DNA of 59,671 bases from JBBDJB01 sp040880125 (GTDB lineage: Bacteria > Planctomycetota > Planctomycetia > Pirellulales > JBBDJB01), in NCBI GenBank assembly GCA_040880125.1, contig JBBDJB010000060.1:1-59671 (forward strand), read 5' to 3'. Both the position numbers and the translations under genes were made by a program. The notes beneath the pieces are model-generated. The model saw only the letters and a list, made by a program, of their open reading frames with translations, ran no database searches and was not told the origin of the DNA. Position 1 is the first letter of the stretch, and the number at the start of each line of letters is the position of its first letter. Shown in pieces: positions 26,738 through 38,140 of this stretch.

Positions 26738-27097
26738 GTGGCAGACGAAAAGAAAGAACCCAAGGCCGAATCGACCCCGCAACAGTCGCAACAGCAGCAA
26801 CGCCCGCAGGTCGAAGTCGACGACACCAACGCGCTGACGACCTACGCCAACTTTTGTCGGGTGACGGGCACGCCGGAGGAGTTGATCCTCGACTTCGGGA
26901 TTAACTCGCAGCCCTTCGGCGCGGCCAGTAACAAGGTACAGGTGAACCACCGCCTGGTGACCAATTACTACACGGCCAAGCGAATGCTGCACGCGCTGCA
27001 CCTGTCGGTTCAGCGTCACGAGCAGGCCTTCGGCGTGCTGGAGACCGACGTGCAGAAGCGCGTCATCGGCGGCGCCGCGGCCCAGCAGCAGCGCTAG
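26738..27097 (+). CDS. DUF3467-family small protein
   Basis: A 119-aa protein with a Gln/Lys-rich N-terminus and a conserved core: ANFCRVTGTPEELILDFGIN, VNHRLVTNYYTAKRMLHAL and a C-terminal helix. This is the DUF3467 pattern, found across planctomycetes and other bacteria with unknown role. The GTG start at 26738 has AAGGAG at ideal spacing. It is cytosolic with no membrane segment. Confidence 0.88.
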   Translation: MADEKKEPKAESTPQQSQQQQRPQVEVDDTNALTTYANFCRVTGTPEELILDFGINSQPFGAASNKVQVNHRLVTNYYTAKRMLHALHLSVQRHEQAFGVLETDVQKRVIGGAAAQQQR

Positions 27098-27276
27098 GTC
27101 GGGTGCCACTACTGGCTTGTCCGGCAGTTCCGCTGTGGGTCTCGGGTATGCGCCTTGCCCGCCCGTGACCTGCACCGCCGTTGAACGTGCGCGCAGGCTG
27201 ACATCGCATCCCGTCCCAATACCAGAGCGGATGGGTGCGCACCGACCGCGCGAGCGTACAGGAGCGGTCGGTTTGC

Positions 27277-27612
27277 CTATGCGCCCTGCAGCGTACGAGC
27301 CCGAGCCATGGCGTCTTCGGCAAGTTGGATGTAGCCCTGCTCGCCGGTTCCGGCGTACGCCCGCTGGTAGGTGACGCTCAGAGCCGTGTAGCTGAATGGC
27401 TCCTGCGGATTAATTTCGCAGGCCCGTTGGGCGTGCTTGATCGCCTCGTCGTGTTTTCCGACGCGGCCGTACACGACCGCCAGCGCGGAGTGCGCCAGCG
27501 CGAAGTTTTCATCCTGCGCGAGCGCCTCCTGATACTTGGCGATCGCCTCGTCTATTTTGCCCTCGTCCTTGAGTTGATCGGCCTGGTCGTAGATTTCATG
27601 CAACGACGGCAT
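27277..27612 (-). CDS. TPR-repeat protein
   Basis: A 111-aa soluble protein with three tetratricopeptide-like repeats: YDQADQLKDEGKIDEAIAKY, ALAHSALAVVYGRVGKHDEA and FSYTALSVTYQRAY. ATG 27612 is preceded by AAGGAG. It should be a small protein-interaction scaffold. Partner unknown; neighbours give no clue. Confidence 0.88.
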   Translation of the reverse strand: MPSLHEIYDQADQLKDEGKIDEAIAKYQEALAQDENFALAHSALAVVYGRVGKHDEAIKHAQRACEINPQEPFSYTALSVTYQRAYAGTGEQGYIQLAEDAMARARTLQGA

Positions 27613-28005
27613 GATGGGGTTGCTCCTTGTCGTACGCGTCCCGGATAGGCGGCACCTTAGGGGGGTGCGGTGAAGGTCCCCCAGTAGCCCTCCAAAACGC
27701 CGAGTCTATCACGTTTTGAAGCTTCTTGCGCAGTGGTCGTAGTCGTTTCGCCCCACTCGGGGCCGCGGCCAGACGCGCGGAGATCGCCGGCTCCAACGGA
27801 GCAAGTCCCCACCGACGTTGCCAATTGGGAAGACTCGGAGAACCGACAGAATCGCTACCTCGGGCTAAGCCGTGGCGGCACGTGCGTCCGATAACAACTA
27901 GCGTGGACGCGCCGCACCAGTCCCACCGGCCACCCAAGGCCCTCGCGCGTCGTCCGCCGCTACCCCGCCCTCTGTCCGGTATCCCAGTTCACGAGGATCC
28001 CACCT
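27613..28005. other. intergenic upstream of lpxA
   Basis: It should contain the divergent TPR and lpxA promoters. No other feature recognised. Confidence 0.4.
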
Positions 28006-28854
28006 GTGAGCATCCACTGCACGGCCATCGTAAGCCCCGGCGCGCAACTCGGTACGAACGTCCACGTCGGCCCATTCACGATCGTCGAACCCGGCGCCGT
28101 GGTGGCGGATAACTGCCGTCTGGCCAGCCACGTGGTAATCAAGTCGGGCGTCACGCTGGGCCGAGGCACGCTGGTCTTCGAGGGGGCCGTGCTAGGCGGA
28201 CTGCCGCAGCACGTGAAGCTGCCGGAGAATCCTGGCACGCTGCTGCTGGGCGACGGGAACGTCATTCGCGAACACTGCACGCTGCACCGGTCGCTGCAGC
28301 CCGAGGGCGTGACGCGATTGGGGAACAACAACGTGCTGATGGTCGGCGCACACGTCGCACACGACTGCGTTGTCGGAAACAACGTGGTGATGGCGAACAA
28401 CGTGCTTTTGGCGGGCCATGTGACGGTGGGAGACCGCGCCTTTTTCGGCGGTGCCGCGGCCGTGCATCAATTCTGCCGGATCGGCCAGTTGGCGATGATC
28501 GGTGGCCACGCCCGCGTCACGCAGGACGTGCCTCCATACGTGACCGTGGACGGCGGATCGAGCATGGTCGTCGGGTTGAACCGCGTCGGCCTGTCGCGGA
28601 GCGGGTACACGAGCGACGAGATCGCGCAGCTTAAAGCCGCGTACAAGCTGATCTACCGGCAAGGGCTAAAGTGGCGTGAGGTGCTCGAAACGTTGCGGGT
28701 GGAATTCGCCGCCGGCCCTGCCGCGGATTACGCGGTGTTCCTCTCCGGCGGCACGCGCGGCTTTCTGGCCGAGCGTCGTCCGCCCCGTGCCGCGACGATC
28801 AAGCTGCACCGCGACGAGCCCGCTCAGCCCGAGTACCAGAGCAAGGCGAGCTAG
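28006..28854 (+). CDS. lpxA: Acyl-ACP:UDP-GlcNAc O-acyltransferase
   Basis: First enzyme of lipid A synthesis: transfers a 3-hydroxyacyl chain from ACP to UDP-N-acetylglucosamine. The 282-aa product has a left-handed beta-helix of hexapeptide repeats (ISPG, LGTNVHVG, VVADNC), the substrate segment GDGNVIREHCTLHRS and the catalytic His in VAHDCVVGNN. The block GHVTVGDRAFFGGAAAVHQF and a helical C-terminus follow. The start is GTG 28006 with GAGG upstream. No lpxB, lpxD or fabZ is adjacent. Its presence supports an LPS-type outer membrane. Confidence 0.92.
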   Translation: MSIHCTAIVSPGAQLGTNVHVGPFTIVEPGAVVADNCRLASHVVIKSGVTLGRGTLVFEGAVLGGLPQHVKLPENPGTLLLGDGNVIREHCTLHRSLQPEGVTRLGNNNVLMVGAHVAHDCVVGNNVVMANNVLLAGHVTVGDRAFFGGAAAVHQFCRIGQLAMIGGHARVTQDVPPYVTVDGGSSMVVGLNRVGLSRSGYTSDEIAQLKAAYKLIYRQGLKWREVLETLRVEFAAGPAADYAVFLSGGTRGFLAERRPPRAATIKLHRDEPAQPEYQSKAS

Positions 28855-29354
28855 GGGACACCGAAAAGTCGGAGCCCCGCCCAAACATACGCGGAGTCGG
28901 GGGCTTCCACTGGAGCGCTGAACCCTCCCCTGTCCAGCGACGCCCCGAAAACTCCTCCTCCCACACGGGACATGGCCCCACGGGACTACGGGAGACGTGG
29001 GGAAACACCCCCACTGCCGGCATGTGCAGGTTTTTTCCAAGCGGGGGGCACTGCGCGCGTTGTCCAGCCCAAACTCGTAAACGCTCAGCCCAGCCGGGGG
29101 CAGGCCTGAATTTCCGCCAGTTCAACAACGCTCGGTTGCCGCGTGCCACTGCCACATGTTTGGCGGACCGAACGTGTTCGGACACATGGGTGACACATTT
29201 GCAGGCCGAGTCGCGTCTCGGCCAAGAGGGCATTGCTGCTGAGCTGCCGTGCAACTGCACCACTAGCCGCCCCGCGCCGCTCGGATTTATAATCGAACCA
29301 GGCGCGGGCGAGTCACGGCCGGCGCAGTCTTCTCGTGCTCACGGGGTGCCGGCT
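28855..29354. other. 500-bp intergenic region
   Basis: No credible gene. A dyad CCCCACG-13 nt-CGTGGGG lies at about 28976-29002. Otherwise nothing stands out. Confidence 0.4.
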
Positions 29355-29762
29355 ATGCCCGTCCAGATGGAGTTGTCGCGAATTATCATCAGCGAGATCA
29401 ACGATCAACAGGTGATCTACCTGAAAGAGGTCGACGGCGACCGCACCTTCCCGATCTTGATCGGCATTTTCGAAGCCACCAGCATCGACCGGCGGGTGAA
29501 GCACTATCAGTCGCCTCGCCCGCTGACGCACGACCTGCTAGTGAGTGTCGTCGAGAATCTCGGCGCGGAACTACAGGATGTGGTGATCAGCGAGCTGCGC
29601 GAGCACACCTACTACGCGAAGCTTCGCGTGCGGCACGAAGGCGAACTGGTCGAGGTCGACGCCCGGCCGTCCGACGCGATCGCCGTGGCGGTGACCTGCG
29701 ATCCGCCGCTGCCGATTTACGTCGCCGAAGAAGTGCTTCAGGACGTATTGGGCGAGCAGTAG
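29355..29762 (+). CDS. Bifunctional nuclease (BFN/DUF151) domain protein
   Basis: A 135-aa single-domain protein: MELSRIIISEINDQQVIYLKE, RTFPILIGIFEA, RPLTHDLLVSVVENLGAEL, YYAKLRV and VDARPSDAIAVAV. This matches the BFN domain, linked to nuclease activity in plants and Mycobacterium, though in bacteria its role is poorly defined. The start at ATG 29355 is chosen because homology begins there; the RBS is weak. It is 237 bp before mutS on the same strand. Confidence 0.9.
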   Translation: MPVQMELSRIIISEINDQQVIYLKEVDGDRTFPILIGIFEATSIDRRVKHYQSPRPLTHDLLVSVVENLGAELQDVVISELREHTYYAKLRVRHEGELVEVDARPSDAIAVAVTCDPPLPIYVAEEVLQDVLGEQ

Positions 29763-29999
29763 GCACCGCTGACTTGTGCCTGGCTGCCCGAGCCGTGCAT
29801 TTACCTGGGACGGAATCGGTTCGCGGCGTCCTACCTATCACCCGGCCGCGGCGCCTTGAGGGGCGCGCTTCCAATCTGGTAGCATGAAGCCGCCGATCGA
29901 TTGGCCAGTTTCTCGCGAGAACTTCTGCCAGTGGGGTATTTCGGCGCGTGTGCCGTCGCTCCCTTATTCTGTTGCCTCGAAGCGCTTGTCCGGATTCCC

Positions 30000-32609
30000 A
30001 TGGCCGATACTCCGATGATGAGGCAGTATCAGCAGGCCAAACAGGCCTGTCCCGATACGCTGCTGCTGTTTCGGATGGGGGACTTTTACGAGCTGTTCGC
30101 GGACGATGCGAAGGAAGCGGCGCGGCTGCTGAACCTCACCCTGACCAGCCGCGACAAGGGCCCGTCGGCCACCGCCATGGCCGGCTTCCCTCACCACCAG
30201 TTGGATGCCTACCTGGCGAAGCTGATCGCCGCCGGACGGCGCGTGGCGATCTGCGATCAGGTGGAAGATCCCAAGCAGGCCAAGGGCCTGGTCAAGCGCG
30301 ACGTCACTCGGATCGTCAGTCCCGGCACCGTGACCGACGATGCCCTGCTCGATCCGCAGCAGAGCAACTATCTGGTGGCCATCGTGCCGGGCGAGCGGAC
30401 CGGCCTGGCATGGATCGACCTCTCGACGGGTCGGTTCATCGCGACCACCGTGCCGGGCGCGCGGCTGGCCGACCATCTGGCGCGCATTGATCCGGCCGAG
30501 TGCCTGATCAGCGAGGACAACCAGAGCCTGCTGGAAGACCTGCACGAACGCTTCATGCTCACCACGCGGCCCGCCTGGGCGTTCTCGGCCAGCGCGGCCA
30601 CGGATTCGCTGACCAAACATTTCGGTACTGCGTCGCTGGAGGGATTCGGCTTTGAAGACGCGGACCAGGCGGCCATCTGCGCGGCCGGCGCCGTGCTCGA
30701 CTATCTCCGCGAAACGCAGAAGGCGTCGCTCGACCACATCGACCGCATCGTCCCCTATCGAAGTGGTACCTCGCTCGAGATCGACCAGTCGACGTGGCGC
30801 AGTCTCGAGATCACCCGCACCATGCGCGAAGGCCGCCGCGAGGGCTCGCTCGTCGCGGTGCTCGACCGCACGGTAACGGCCATGGGGGCGCGGCTGTTGT
30901 CCGAGTGGCTGGCCAGCCCGCTCACGGAGGTTTCGGCCATCGACGCGCGTCTCGACGCAGTCGAGGAGCTGCTGGGCGACGCCGATTGCGCCGGCGCTCT
31001 GCGCGATGAGCTTGACGGCATCTATGATCTGCCGCGGCTGCTCGCCCGGGTGACGACCGGGCGCACTTCGCCGCGGGACTTAAGCTTCATCGCCCGCACT
31101 CTGGCCCGGCTGCCGCGGATCAAGGCGAAGCTGGCCGGCCGGCGGAGCGGCCTGCTCGCGCAGATCGAAGTCGACCTGGACCTGTGCCCGGATGTTCGCT
31201 CCAAGCTAGAAGCCGCCCTGCGCGAGGACTGCCCGCTCACCAGCCGCGACGGCGGATTCATCCGCCCCGCATTCCATGCGGAGCTCGATGAGCTGCGCGA
31301 GTTGACCGCTGGCGGGAAGAAGTGGATCGCCGCCTATCAAACGGAAGAGTGCGAGCGCACCGGTATCCCCACCATCAAGGTCGGCTTCAACAAGGTCTTT
31401 GGCTATTACCTGGAAATCACGCACGCGCACTCGGCGAAAGTCCCCCAGGAGTACATCCGCAAGCAGACCGTCAAGAACGCCGAACGCTACGTTACCCCCA
31501 AGCTCAAGGAGTACGAGGAGCGGGTGCTCTCCGCTGAGCAGCGGGCGAAGGACCTGGAGTACGAGCTGTTCTTGGAACTGCGCGACATGGTGGCCGCTTC
31601 CGGGCGGCGACTGAAGGCAACCGCCGAGCTGCTCGCGCAGATCGACTCGTTGGCCGGATTGGCCGAACTGGCGCGGAGTCGGCGGTATTGCCGCCCGCGT
31701 CTGAGCGAGCAGCCGGTGCTGTCGATCGTCGACGGCCGCCATCCGGTGCTGGACGCCATCGAGCCGGAAGGCACCTTCGTCCCCAACGACACCACGTGCG
31801 GCGAAGCGGAGAGCCGCATCCTGCTGATCACCGGACCGAACATGGCCGGCAAGAGCACCTACATTCGCCAGGTGGCGCTGCTCACGTTGATGGCCCAGAT
31901 CGGCAGCTTCATCCCGGCCAAGGAAGCGACAATCGGCATCGCCGACCGCATCTTCGCCCGAGTGGGGGCCAGCGACGAGCTGTCGCGTGGTCAGAGCACC
32001 TTCATGGTCGAGATGACCGAGACGGCCCGCATCCTCAACACGGCTAGTCCGCGGAGCCTGGTGATCCTGGACGAGATCGGCCGCGGCACCAGCACCTACG
32101 ACGGCCTGTCGCTCGCCTGGTCGGTGGTTGAGTACCTGCACGAGCACGTCGGCTGCCGCACGCTGTTCGCCACGCACTACCACGAGCTGACCGACCTGGC
32201 CAAGTCGCTAGACAGCGTTGAAAATCTGAACGTAGCGGTGCGCGAGTGGGACGACCAGGTGGTCTTCCTGCACAAGATCGTGCCCGGCGCGGCGGACAAG
32301 AGCTACGGCATTCACGTGGCTAGGCTGGCCGGGGTGCCGGCGGAAGTGAACCACCGAGCGAAGCAGATTCTGGCCCAACTGGAAAACGAACACCTGGACG
32401 GCAACGGCCGACCGCGAATCGCCGCCGGCCAGAATGGAGCGACCGAACTGCAACTCACCCTGTTCGGGCCGGCCGAGCATCCACTGCTGGATGCGATCCG
32501 CAAGCTCGACCTGAACGAGACGACGCCGCTGGCGGCGCTGGCGCTCATCCAAAAATGGCAGGCCGAGCTGGCAGGCGGCGCGGAGAAGAGCCACGCCAAG
32601 CCGCGGTAA
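30000..32609 (+). CDS. mutS: DNA mismatch repair protein MutS
   Basis: Recognises mismatches and small loops in DNA as a dimer. The 869-aa protein is full length. The mismatch-binding Phe-X-Glu lies in RMGDFYELF, followed by connector, lever and clamp domains. The ATPase has Walker A GPNMAGKSTYIRQVALL, Walker B LVILDEIGRGTSTYDG and the FATHYHEL switch. A helix-turn-helix and a dimerisation tail complete it. Homology begins at ATG 30000; the frame extends to 29901 without conservation. No mutL is in the window. A REP-like hairpin cluster follows the stop. Confidence 0.97.
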   Translation: MADTPMMRQYQQAKQACPDTLLLFRMGDFYELFADDAKEAARLLNLTLTSRDKGPSATAMAGFPHHQLDAYLAKLIAAGRRVAICDQVEDPKQAKGLVKRDVTRIVSPGTVTDDALLDPQQSNYLVAIVPGERTGLAWIDLSTGRFIATTVPGARLADHLARIDPAECLISEDNQSLLEDLHERFMLTTRPAWAFSASAATDSLTKHFGTASLEGFGFEDADQAAICAAGAVLDYLRETQKASLDHIDRIVPYRSGTSLEIDQSTWRSLEITRTMREGRREGSLVAVLDRTVTAMGARLLSEWLASPLTEVSAIDARLDAVEELLGDADCAGALRDELDGIYDLPRLLARVTTGRTSPRDLSFIARTLARLPRIKAKLAGRRSGLLAQIEVDLDLCPDVRSKLEAALREDCPLTSRDGGFIRPAFHAELDELRELTAGGKKWIAAYQTEECERTGIPTIKVGFNKVFGYYLEITHAHSAKVPQEYIRKQTVKNAERYVTPKLKEYEERVLSAEQRAKDLEYELFLELRDMVAASGRRLKATAELLAQIDSLAGLAELARSRRYCRPRLSEQPVLSIVDGRHPVLDAIEPEGTFVPNDTTCGEAESRILLITGPNMAGKSTYIRQVALLTLMAQIGSFIPAKEATIGIADRIFARVGASDELSRGQSTFMVEMTETARILNTASPRSLVILDEIGRGTSTYDGLSLAWSVVEYLHEHVGCRTLFATHYHELTDLAKSLDSVENLNVAVREWDDQVVFLHKIVPGAADKSYGIHVARLAGVPAEVNHRAKQILAQLENEHLDGNGRPRIAAGQNGATELQLTLFGPAEHPLLDAIRKLDLNETTPLAALALIQKWQAELAGGAEKSHAKPR

Positions 32610-32628
32610 CCGGTGTACTGCTAAAGAA

Positions 32629-32690
32629 GCACAGACAGGAATGTCTGTGCCACCGGAAACTCCCTCTCCCTCTCCCTGGAAGGGAGAGGG
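32629..32690. repeat. REP-like hairpin pair after mutS
   Basis: GCACAGACA-ggaa-TGTCTGTGC (32629-32650) is followed by CCCTCTCCCT-gga-AGGGAGAGGG (32668-32690). Both match types found at 23143-23364, in the same pairing. They could also act as a terminator between the convergent mutS and LRR genes, although no U-tract follows. Confidence 0.8.
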
Positions 32691-32715
32691 CGTTTCTGAT
32701 GTCTGTGCCACGTGA

Positions 32716-33585
32716 CTACGGGCTCTCCGCTTCCGCCCCATCCTTCGGTTCGAAGTACACCTTGCCGCCCAGTTCTCGCAGCTCGGCGATCTGCTGCTTC
32801 GCCTCGTCGCTCAGCGGATTGCCGCTTAAGTAGATTCGCCAGAACATGGCGAAGCGGTTCGGCCCCTCGCGGTCCTTGCGTGCCATCTCCACCAGCGGCG
32901 ACAAATCGGAGAGACCGATGTTCTGAAGCATCAACAGCTTCAGGTCGGTCATCTCCGACAGCGGCAAAAGTTCCTCCAGCTTATTGCCATTGAGGCTGAG
33001 CGTGGAGAGCCTCGTCAGCCCGGCCAGCGGCTTGATGTCTGTCAGGCCGTTGTCGTCGAGATAAAGCGACCACAGCTTATTCAGACCTTTCAACGGCTCG
33101 ATACTCGCGATCTTATTCCCGGACAAGTAACAGGCGTTGAGATTCTCCAGCCCGGCGACCGGCGAGATGTCCTCGATCTGGTTCCCTTCCAGTTGGAGAT
33201 ATTGCAGCCGCTTCAGATCAGCCAAGGGCGCGATGTCGCTGATCTTGTTGCGAGCCAAGGTGAGCGATTGCAAGTACTCGAGCCCGGCCAGCGGCTGAAG
33301 GTTTGTCACCTCGTTGCCTTCCAGATCGAGCAGCGCCAGGCTTTTGCAGGCGGACAAGCCGGTTAGGTCCGAGATGCCCTCGCCTTTCGCCTCGATCGTG
33401 GAGATGTCCGCGACGTCTTCGGCGGTCAGCGGCTCGTCGCTGTCGCGCTTCTCGAAGACGTACTTCCGGACGGCGGCTTCCAGCTTCTCATCGGGGAACA
33501 GCTCGTCGCCGGCGGCGGTGCCGGCCGTGAATTGTGTAATTGCAAGACAAGTAAAGATAACGAGTGGCGCGAGATGTCGTTTCAC
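32716..33585 (-). CDS. Secreted leucine-rich-repeat protein
   Basis: A 289-aa protein with a signal peptide (KRHLAPLVIFTCLAITQFTAGTAA). About eight 22-residue SDS22/internalin-type repeats follow (pattern LxxLxxLxLxxNxIxDIxPLAG). An N-terminal cap (FPDEKLEAAVRKYVFEK) and a final capping segment enclose the repeats. It should form a curved binding surface outside the cytoplasm. The GTG start at 33585 is preceded by GGAGGAG. Ligand unknown. Confidence 0.9.
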   Translation of the reverse strand: MKRHLAPLVIFTCLAITQFTAGTAAGDELFPDEKLEAAVRKYVFEKRDSDEPLTAEDVADISTIEAKGEGISDLTGLSACKSLALLDLEGNEVTNLQPLAGLEYLQSLTLARNKISDIAPLADLKRLQYLQLEGNQIEDISPVAGLENLNACYLSGNKIASIEPLKGLNKLWSLYLDDNGLTDIKPLAGLTRLSTLSLNGNKLEELLPLSEMTDLKLLMLQNIGLSDLSPLVEMARKDREGPNRFAMFWRIYLSGNPLSDEAKQQIAELRELGGKVYFEPKDGAEAESP

Positions 33586-33628
33586 TGGTCGCTCCTCCTG
33601 CACTTGTTCGACGCGAGTAATCGTCGTG

Positions 33629-33682
33629 GCACGGACATTCCTGTCTGTGCGTCACAAAGCACGGCTGGACAAGCCAGCCGTG
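33629..33682. repeat. REP-like hairpin pair upstream of LRR gene
   Basis: GCACGGACA-ttcc-TGTCTGTGC (33629-33650) and CACGGCTGG-acaag-CCAGCCGTG (33660-33682) lie between the DUF1501 stop and the LRR gene start. Both belong to the dispersed hairpin families; the second has a compensated stem change relative to 23246-23268. Confidence 0.8.
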
Positions 33683-33718
33683 GCACCCTACTTCTCGGTT
33701 TGAATTCCCCGGACACCC

Positions 33719-35203
<1,485 letters not shown>

Positions 35204-35233
35204 GGCGATATCCTCCGCGATTGGCGGCGGTCT

Positions 35234-37714
35234 TTAGTCGAGATAGACAAATTCGTTCAGGTTGAGCACCACCAGGCAATAGTAATCGAGCGCCTTTTCC
35301 TCCGGCAGCTCGTGCTCGCGGCGGAGCGAGTCAATCAGCTCAATACCGCGGTCGATACTCGCCTCGTCCGGTGCACGGCACAAGGTCAGCCGCAGCGCGA
35401 GCGTCACTTGATCGCGCAATTCCTCGCCGGCTTCGCTGCGCAAGCGATCGGCGAACTGGGCCGCCTGCTTGTTGACAAACGAGCCATTGAGCATGCCCAG
35501 CGCCTGCGTCGGCTGGGTCGTGGCGAAGCGGGCTTCGCAGCTCGAATCGGTTTCCGGGAAGTCGAAGCTCGCCAAGATCGGCGTGATCAGCGACCGCTTC
35601 ACGTGGATGTACACGCTGCGGCGCGCCTGTTCTTCCGGCGAGGAACGCCCCCAGCCGTCGCCCGGCCGCGACTGCCCCGCCTTTACCTCGTCGGAGATGT
35701 CCGGAAAGATGCCGGGGCCGTACATCGCCCGATTGAGCCGACCGGTCACCATGTGGATCGAGTCGCGAATCTCCTCGGCGGTCAGCCGCCGCATGTTGAA
35801 GCGCGAAAACAGCGCATTGTCCGCGTCGCGGGCCAGCGCCTCGTCGCTCGGTTGCGACGACATCTGGTACGCGCTGGACATCATGATCAGCTTGTGCAGC
35901 GGCTTGAGCCGCCAGCCGGAGTCGACAAAGTGCAGCGCCAGCCAGTCAAGCAATTCCGGATGCGTGGGCGGGGTGCCGATCTGCCCGAAGTTGTTCGGCG
36001 AATCGACGATGCCGCGGCCGAAGTGATGCTGCCAGACGCGGTTGACCATCACGCGCGAAGTGAGCATGTTGTCCGGCGACGCGACCCAGTTGGCCAGGGC
36101 CAGCCGGCGTCCCGAGGAGCGGCCGGTGGCCGGCGGTACAATCTCCGGCGGTGGCGCGCCGAACAGCTCCGGAAAGCTCGGCGCGACCTCGTCCCCTTCC
36201 AGGCGGGGATTACCGCGCTGCAGCAAGTGCGTCACCGGTGGGTTGGGATCGCAGTTGTTGACCGACAGCGCTTGCTCGCGTTCCGGCAGCGACTGCTTCT
36301 GCTCGCGCAGCGCGGCCAACTCGTCTTCCATCTGCCCGTAGGTCTGCGACTGGTCGGCCGTGAGGAAGTCGTGCAGCTTCTCTTCGAGCAGTCGCCGGCG
36401 CCGGCGGCCTTCGCTGCGGCGCTGGTCTTCGCCGGACATTTTGGCGATTGCCTGCTGCTCCAGCTCCGTCATCGCCTCGGCAATGCGCTTCTCCTCGCCT
36501 TCGAGCCGGGTGTATTCGTCCTGCAGATCGTCGGGCGTGATATCGGTTTGGCTGAATCGCGGGTCGCCGCTTGAGCCCAGGCCCTGGAAGAACGCGACCA
36601 TGCTGTAATAGTCGGTCTGCGGGATCGGATCAATCTTGTGATCGTGGCAGCGGGCGCAATCGACGGTCAGGCCAAGGAACGCCTTGCTTGTCGTGGCGAC
36701 GATGTCGTCCAACTGGTCGTAGCGGGCGAGCAGTCGATCGGCCGGCTCGTCGTCCCACAGCCCCAGCCGGTAGTAGCCGGTGGCGATGATCGTCTCCGGC
36801 GTCGCATCGGCCAGCTCGTCGCCGGCCAACTGCTCGCGGATGAACTGGTCGTACGGCTTGTCGGCATTGAGCGCGCGGATCACGTAGTCGCGATACCGCC
36901 AAGCGTTGGGCTTCACGCCGTCGCGCTCGAAGCTGTTGGTGTCGGCGTAGCGCACCACGTCCAGCCAGTGCCTAGCCCAGCGTTCGCCGTAAGCCTGCGA
37001 ATCGAGAAGCCTGTCGATCAACGTCTCGAACGCATTGGGCGAAGTGTCATCCAAGAACGCCTGCGTCTCGGCGGGCGACGGCGGCAGCCCCGTCAGATCG
37101 TAGTACGCGCGGCGCAGCAAGGTGACTTTGTCGGCGGGTGGAGCCGGCGTTAGCCCGGCGGCCTCGAGTTTGTGCAGCACAAACGCATCGATAGGCGTGC
37201 GGACCCAATCCTGCCGGTCGACTTGCGGAAGCTCGCGCCGCTGGGGCGGGGTGAACGACCAGTGACGCTCCCACGGCGCGCCGGCGGCGATCCACTGCTT
37301 CACTAGTTCGATCTCTTCCGGAGCGAGCGGTTTGCCCTCGGGCGGCATCCGCATCAGTTCGTCGTCCGTATCGATCCGCTGGATAATTGCGCTGCGCTCC
37401 AGATCGCCCGGAATGACAGCCTGCTCGCCCGAGATCAATTCGGAGTACACGGACTCCTGCTGGTGGAACTTTAAACCCGCTTCGGACGTGTCCGGGCCGT
37501 GGCACGGGTAGCAGTTCTTGACGAGGATCGGCTTGATTTGTCGGGCGAAGTCGATCTTCATCGGAGTGGCGCTCGACCGGTCCACTCCGTCAGTCGCCGG
37601 CTGTACGGTGGAGGCCGCGGCCGCGTCTTGCCCGTGGGCAGCGACGGGGAGTCCCATCACCAGTCCGACGAGCAATGTCGCCCCGGGCATGCGTCGAAGC
37701 GTGATGGCAGGCAT
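35234..37714 (-). CDS. Secreted cytochrome-type DUF1549/DUF1553 protein
   Basis: An 826-aa exported protein starting at ATG 37714 behind GGAAGTG. After the signal peptide comes a planctomycete cytochrome-c domain with one haem site CYPCH (C68, C71, H72) and a later methionine-rich segment (ELMRMPPEGKPL). DUF1549 follows (about 140-370; FVLHKLEAAGLTPAP, ERWARHWLDVVRYADTN), then DUF1553 (about 530-800; RVMVNRVWQHHFGRGIVDSP, LDWLALHFVDSGW). Haem attachment implies a periplasmic location and redox chemistry. It forms an operon with the DUF1501 gene. The substrate is unknown. Confidence 0.93.
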   Translation of the reverse strand: MPAITLRRMPGATLLVGLVMGLPVAAHGQDAAAASTVQPATDGVDRSSATPMKIDFARQIKPILVKNCYPCHGPDTSEAGLKFHQQESVYSELISGEQAVIPGDLERSAIIQRIDTDDELMRMPPEGKPLAPEEIELVKQWIAAGAPWERHWSFTPPQRRELPQVDRQDWVRTPIDAFVLHKLEAAGLTPAPPADKVTLLRRAYYDLTGLPPSPAETQAFLDDTSPNAFETLIDRLLDSQAYGERWARHWLDVVRYADTNSFERDGVKPNAWRYRDYVIRALNADKPYDQFIREQLAGDELADATPETIIATGYYRLGLWDDEPADRLLARYDQLDDIVATTSKAFLGLTVDCARCHDHKIDPIPQTDYYSMVAFFQGLGSSGDPRFSQTDITPDDLQDEYTRLEGEEKRIAEAMTELEQQAIAKMSGEDQRRSEGRRRRRLLEEKLHDFLTADQSQTYGQMEDELAALREQKQSLPEREQALSVNNCDPNPPVTHLLQRGNPRLEGDEVAPSFPELFGAPPPEIVPPATGRSSGRRLALANWVASPDNMLTSRVMVNRVWQHHFGRGIVDSPNNFGQIGTPPTHPELLDWLALHFVDSGWRLKPLHKLIMMSSAYQMSSQPSDEALARDADNALFSRFNMRRLTAEEIRDSIHMVTGRLNRAMYGPGIFPDISDEVKAGQSRPGDGWGRSSPEEQARRSVYIHVKRSLITPILASFDFPETDSSCEARFATTQPTQALGMLNGSFVNKQAAQFADRLRSEAGEELRDQVTLALRLTLCRAPDEASIDRGIELIDSLRREHELPEEKALDYYCLVVLNLNEFVYLD

Positions 37715-38140
37715 ATTCACTTCCGGGACTGGCGGGACCGCGGCGCACCTCCGGGGCGGGGACGCATCTCGACCGCAGGCGCAGTCGACGCGCGTCGGGA
37801 TAGTGCCGCAAACATTTATTTTGACAGAAACCCGGAATAATGTCAGCCGTCTCCCGGCCGAAACGTCCCGAGCGGCTGAGCCGCGACCGGCACCGGTGGC
37901 CATCCCCGCCGTAGTGACGCGGAATCGCCTACCTGGGCGCCCGATGACAAGCGGTGCTTACGTGCGAATTTCCTCAAATCCGGCCCGTGCCCGTTTTGTT
38001 TTTCGGGGCGTTCCGGTGGATGATCCGCCGGTTGGTAGTGAAAATTTACCTAAAAAGGAGGCCGGGCGTCAAGAGTTGCTCCACCATCTGCGGCAGGAAA
38101 GACACCGGTAGCGAGGTTCAATTCGGCCAGACCGCCCTTC
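37715..38140. other. intergenic between DUF1553 and SLC4 genes
   Basis: It should contain the promoter of the DUF1553-DUF1501 operon. An AT-rich run (about 37815-37840 on the minus side) is the only candidate. No gene. Confidence 0.4.

Noticed and set aside
32668..32690. Intrinsic terminator after mutS
   Set aside because: The stem is strong but not followed by a T-tract, and identical hairpins occur in non-terminator positions.
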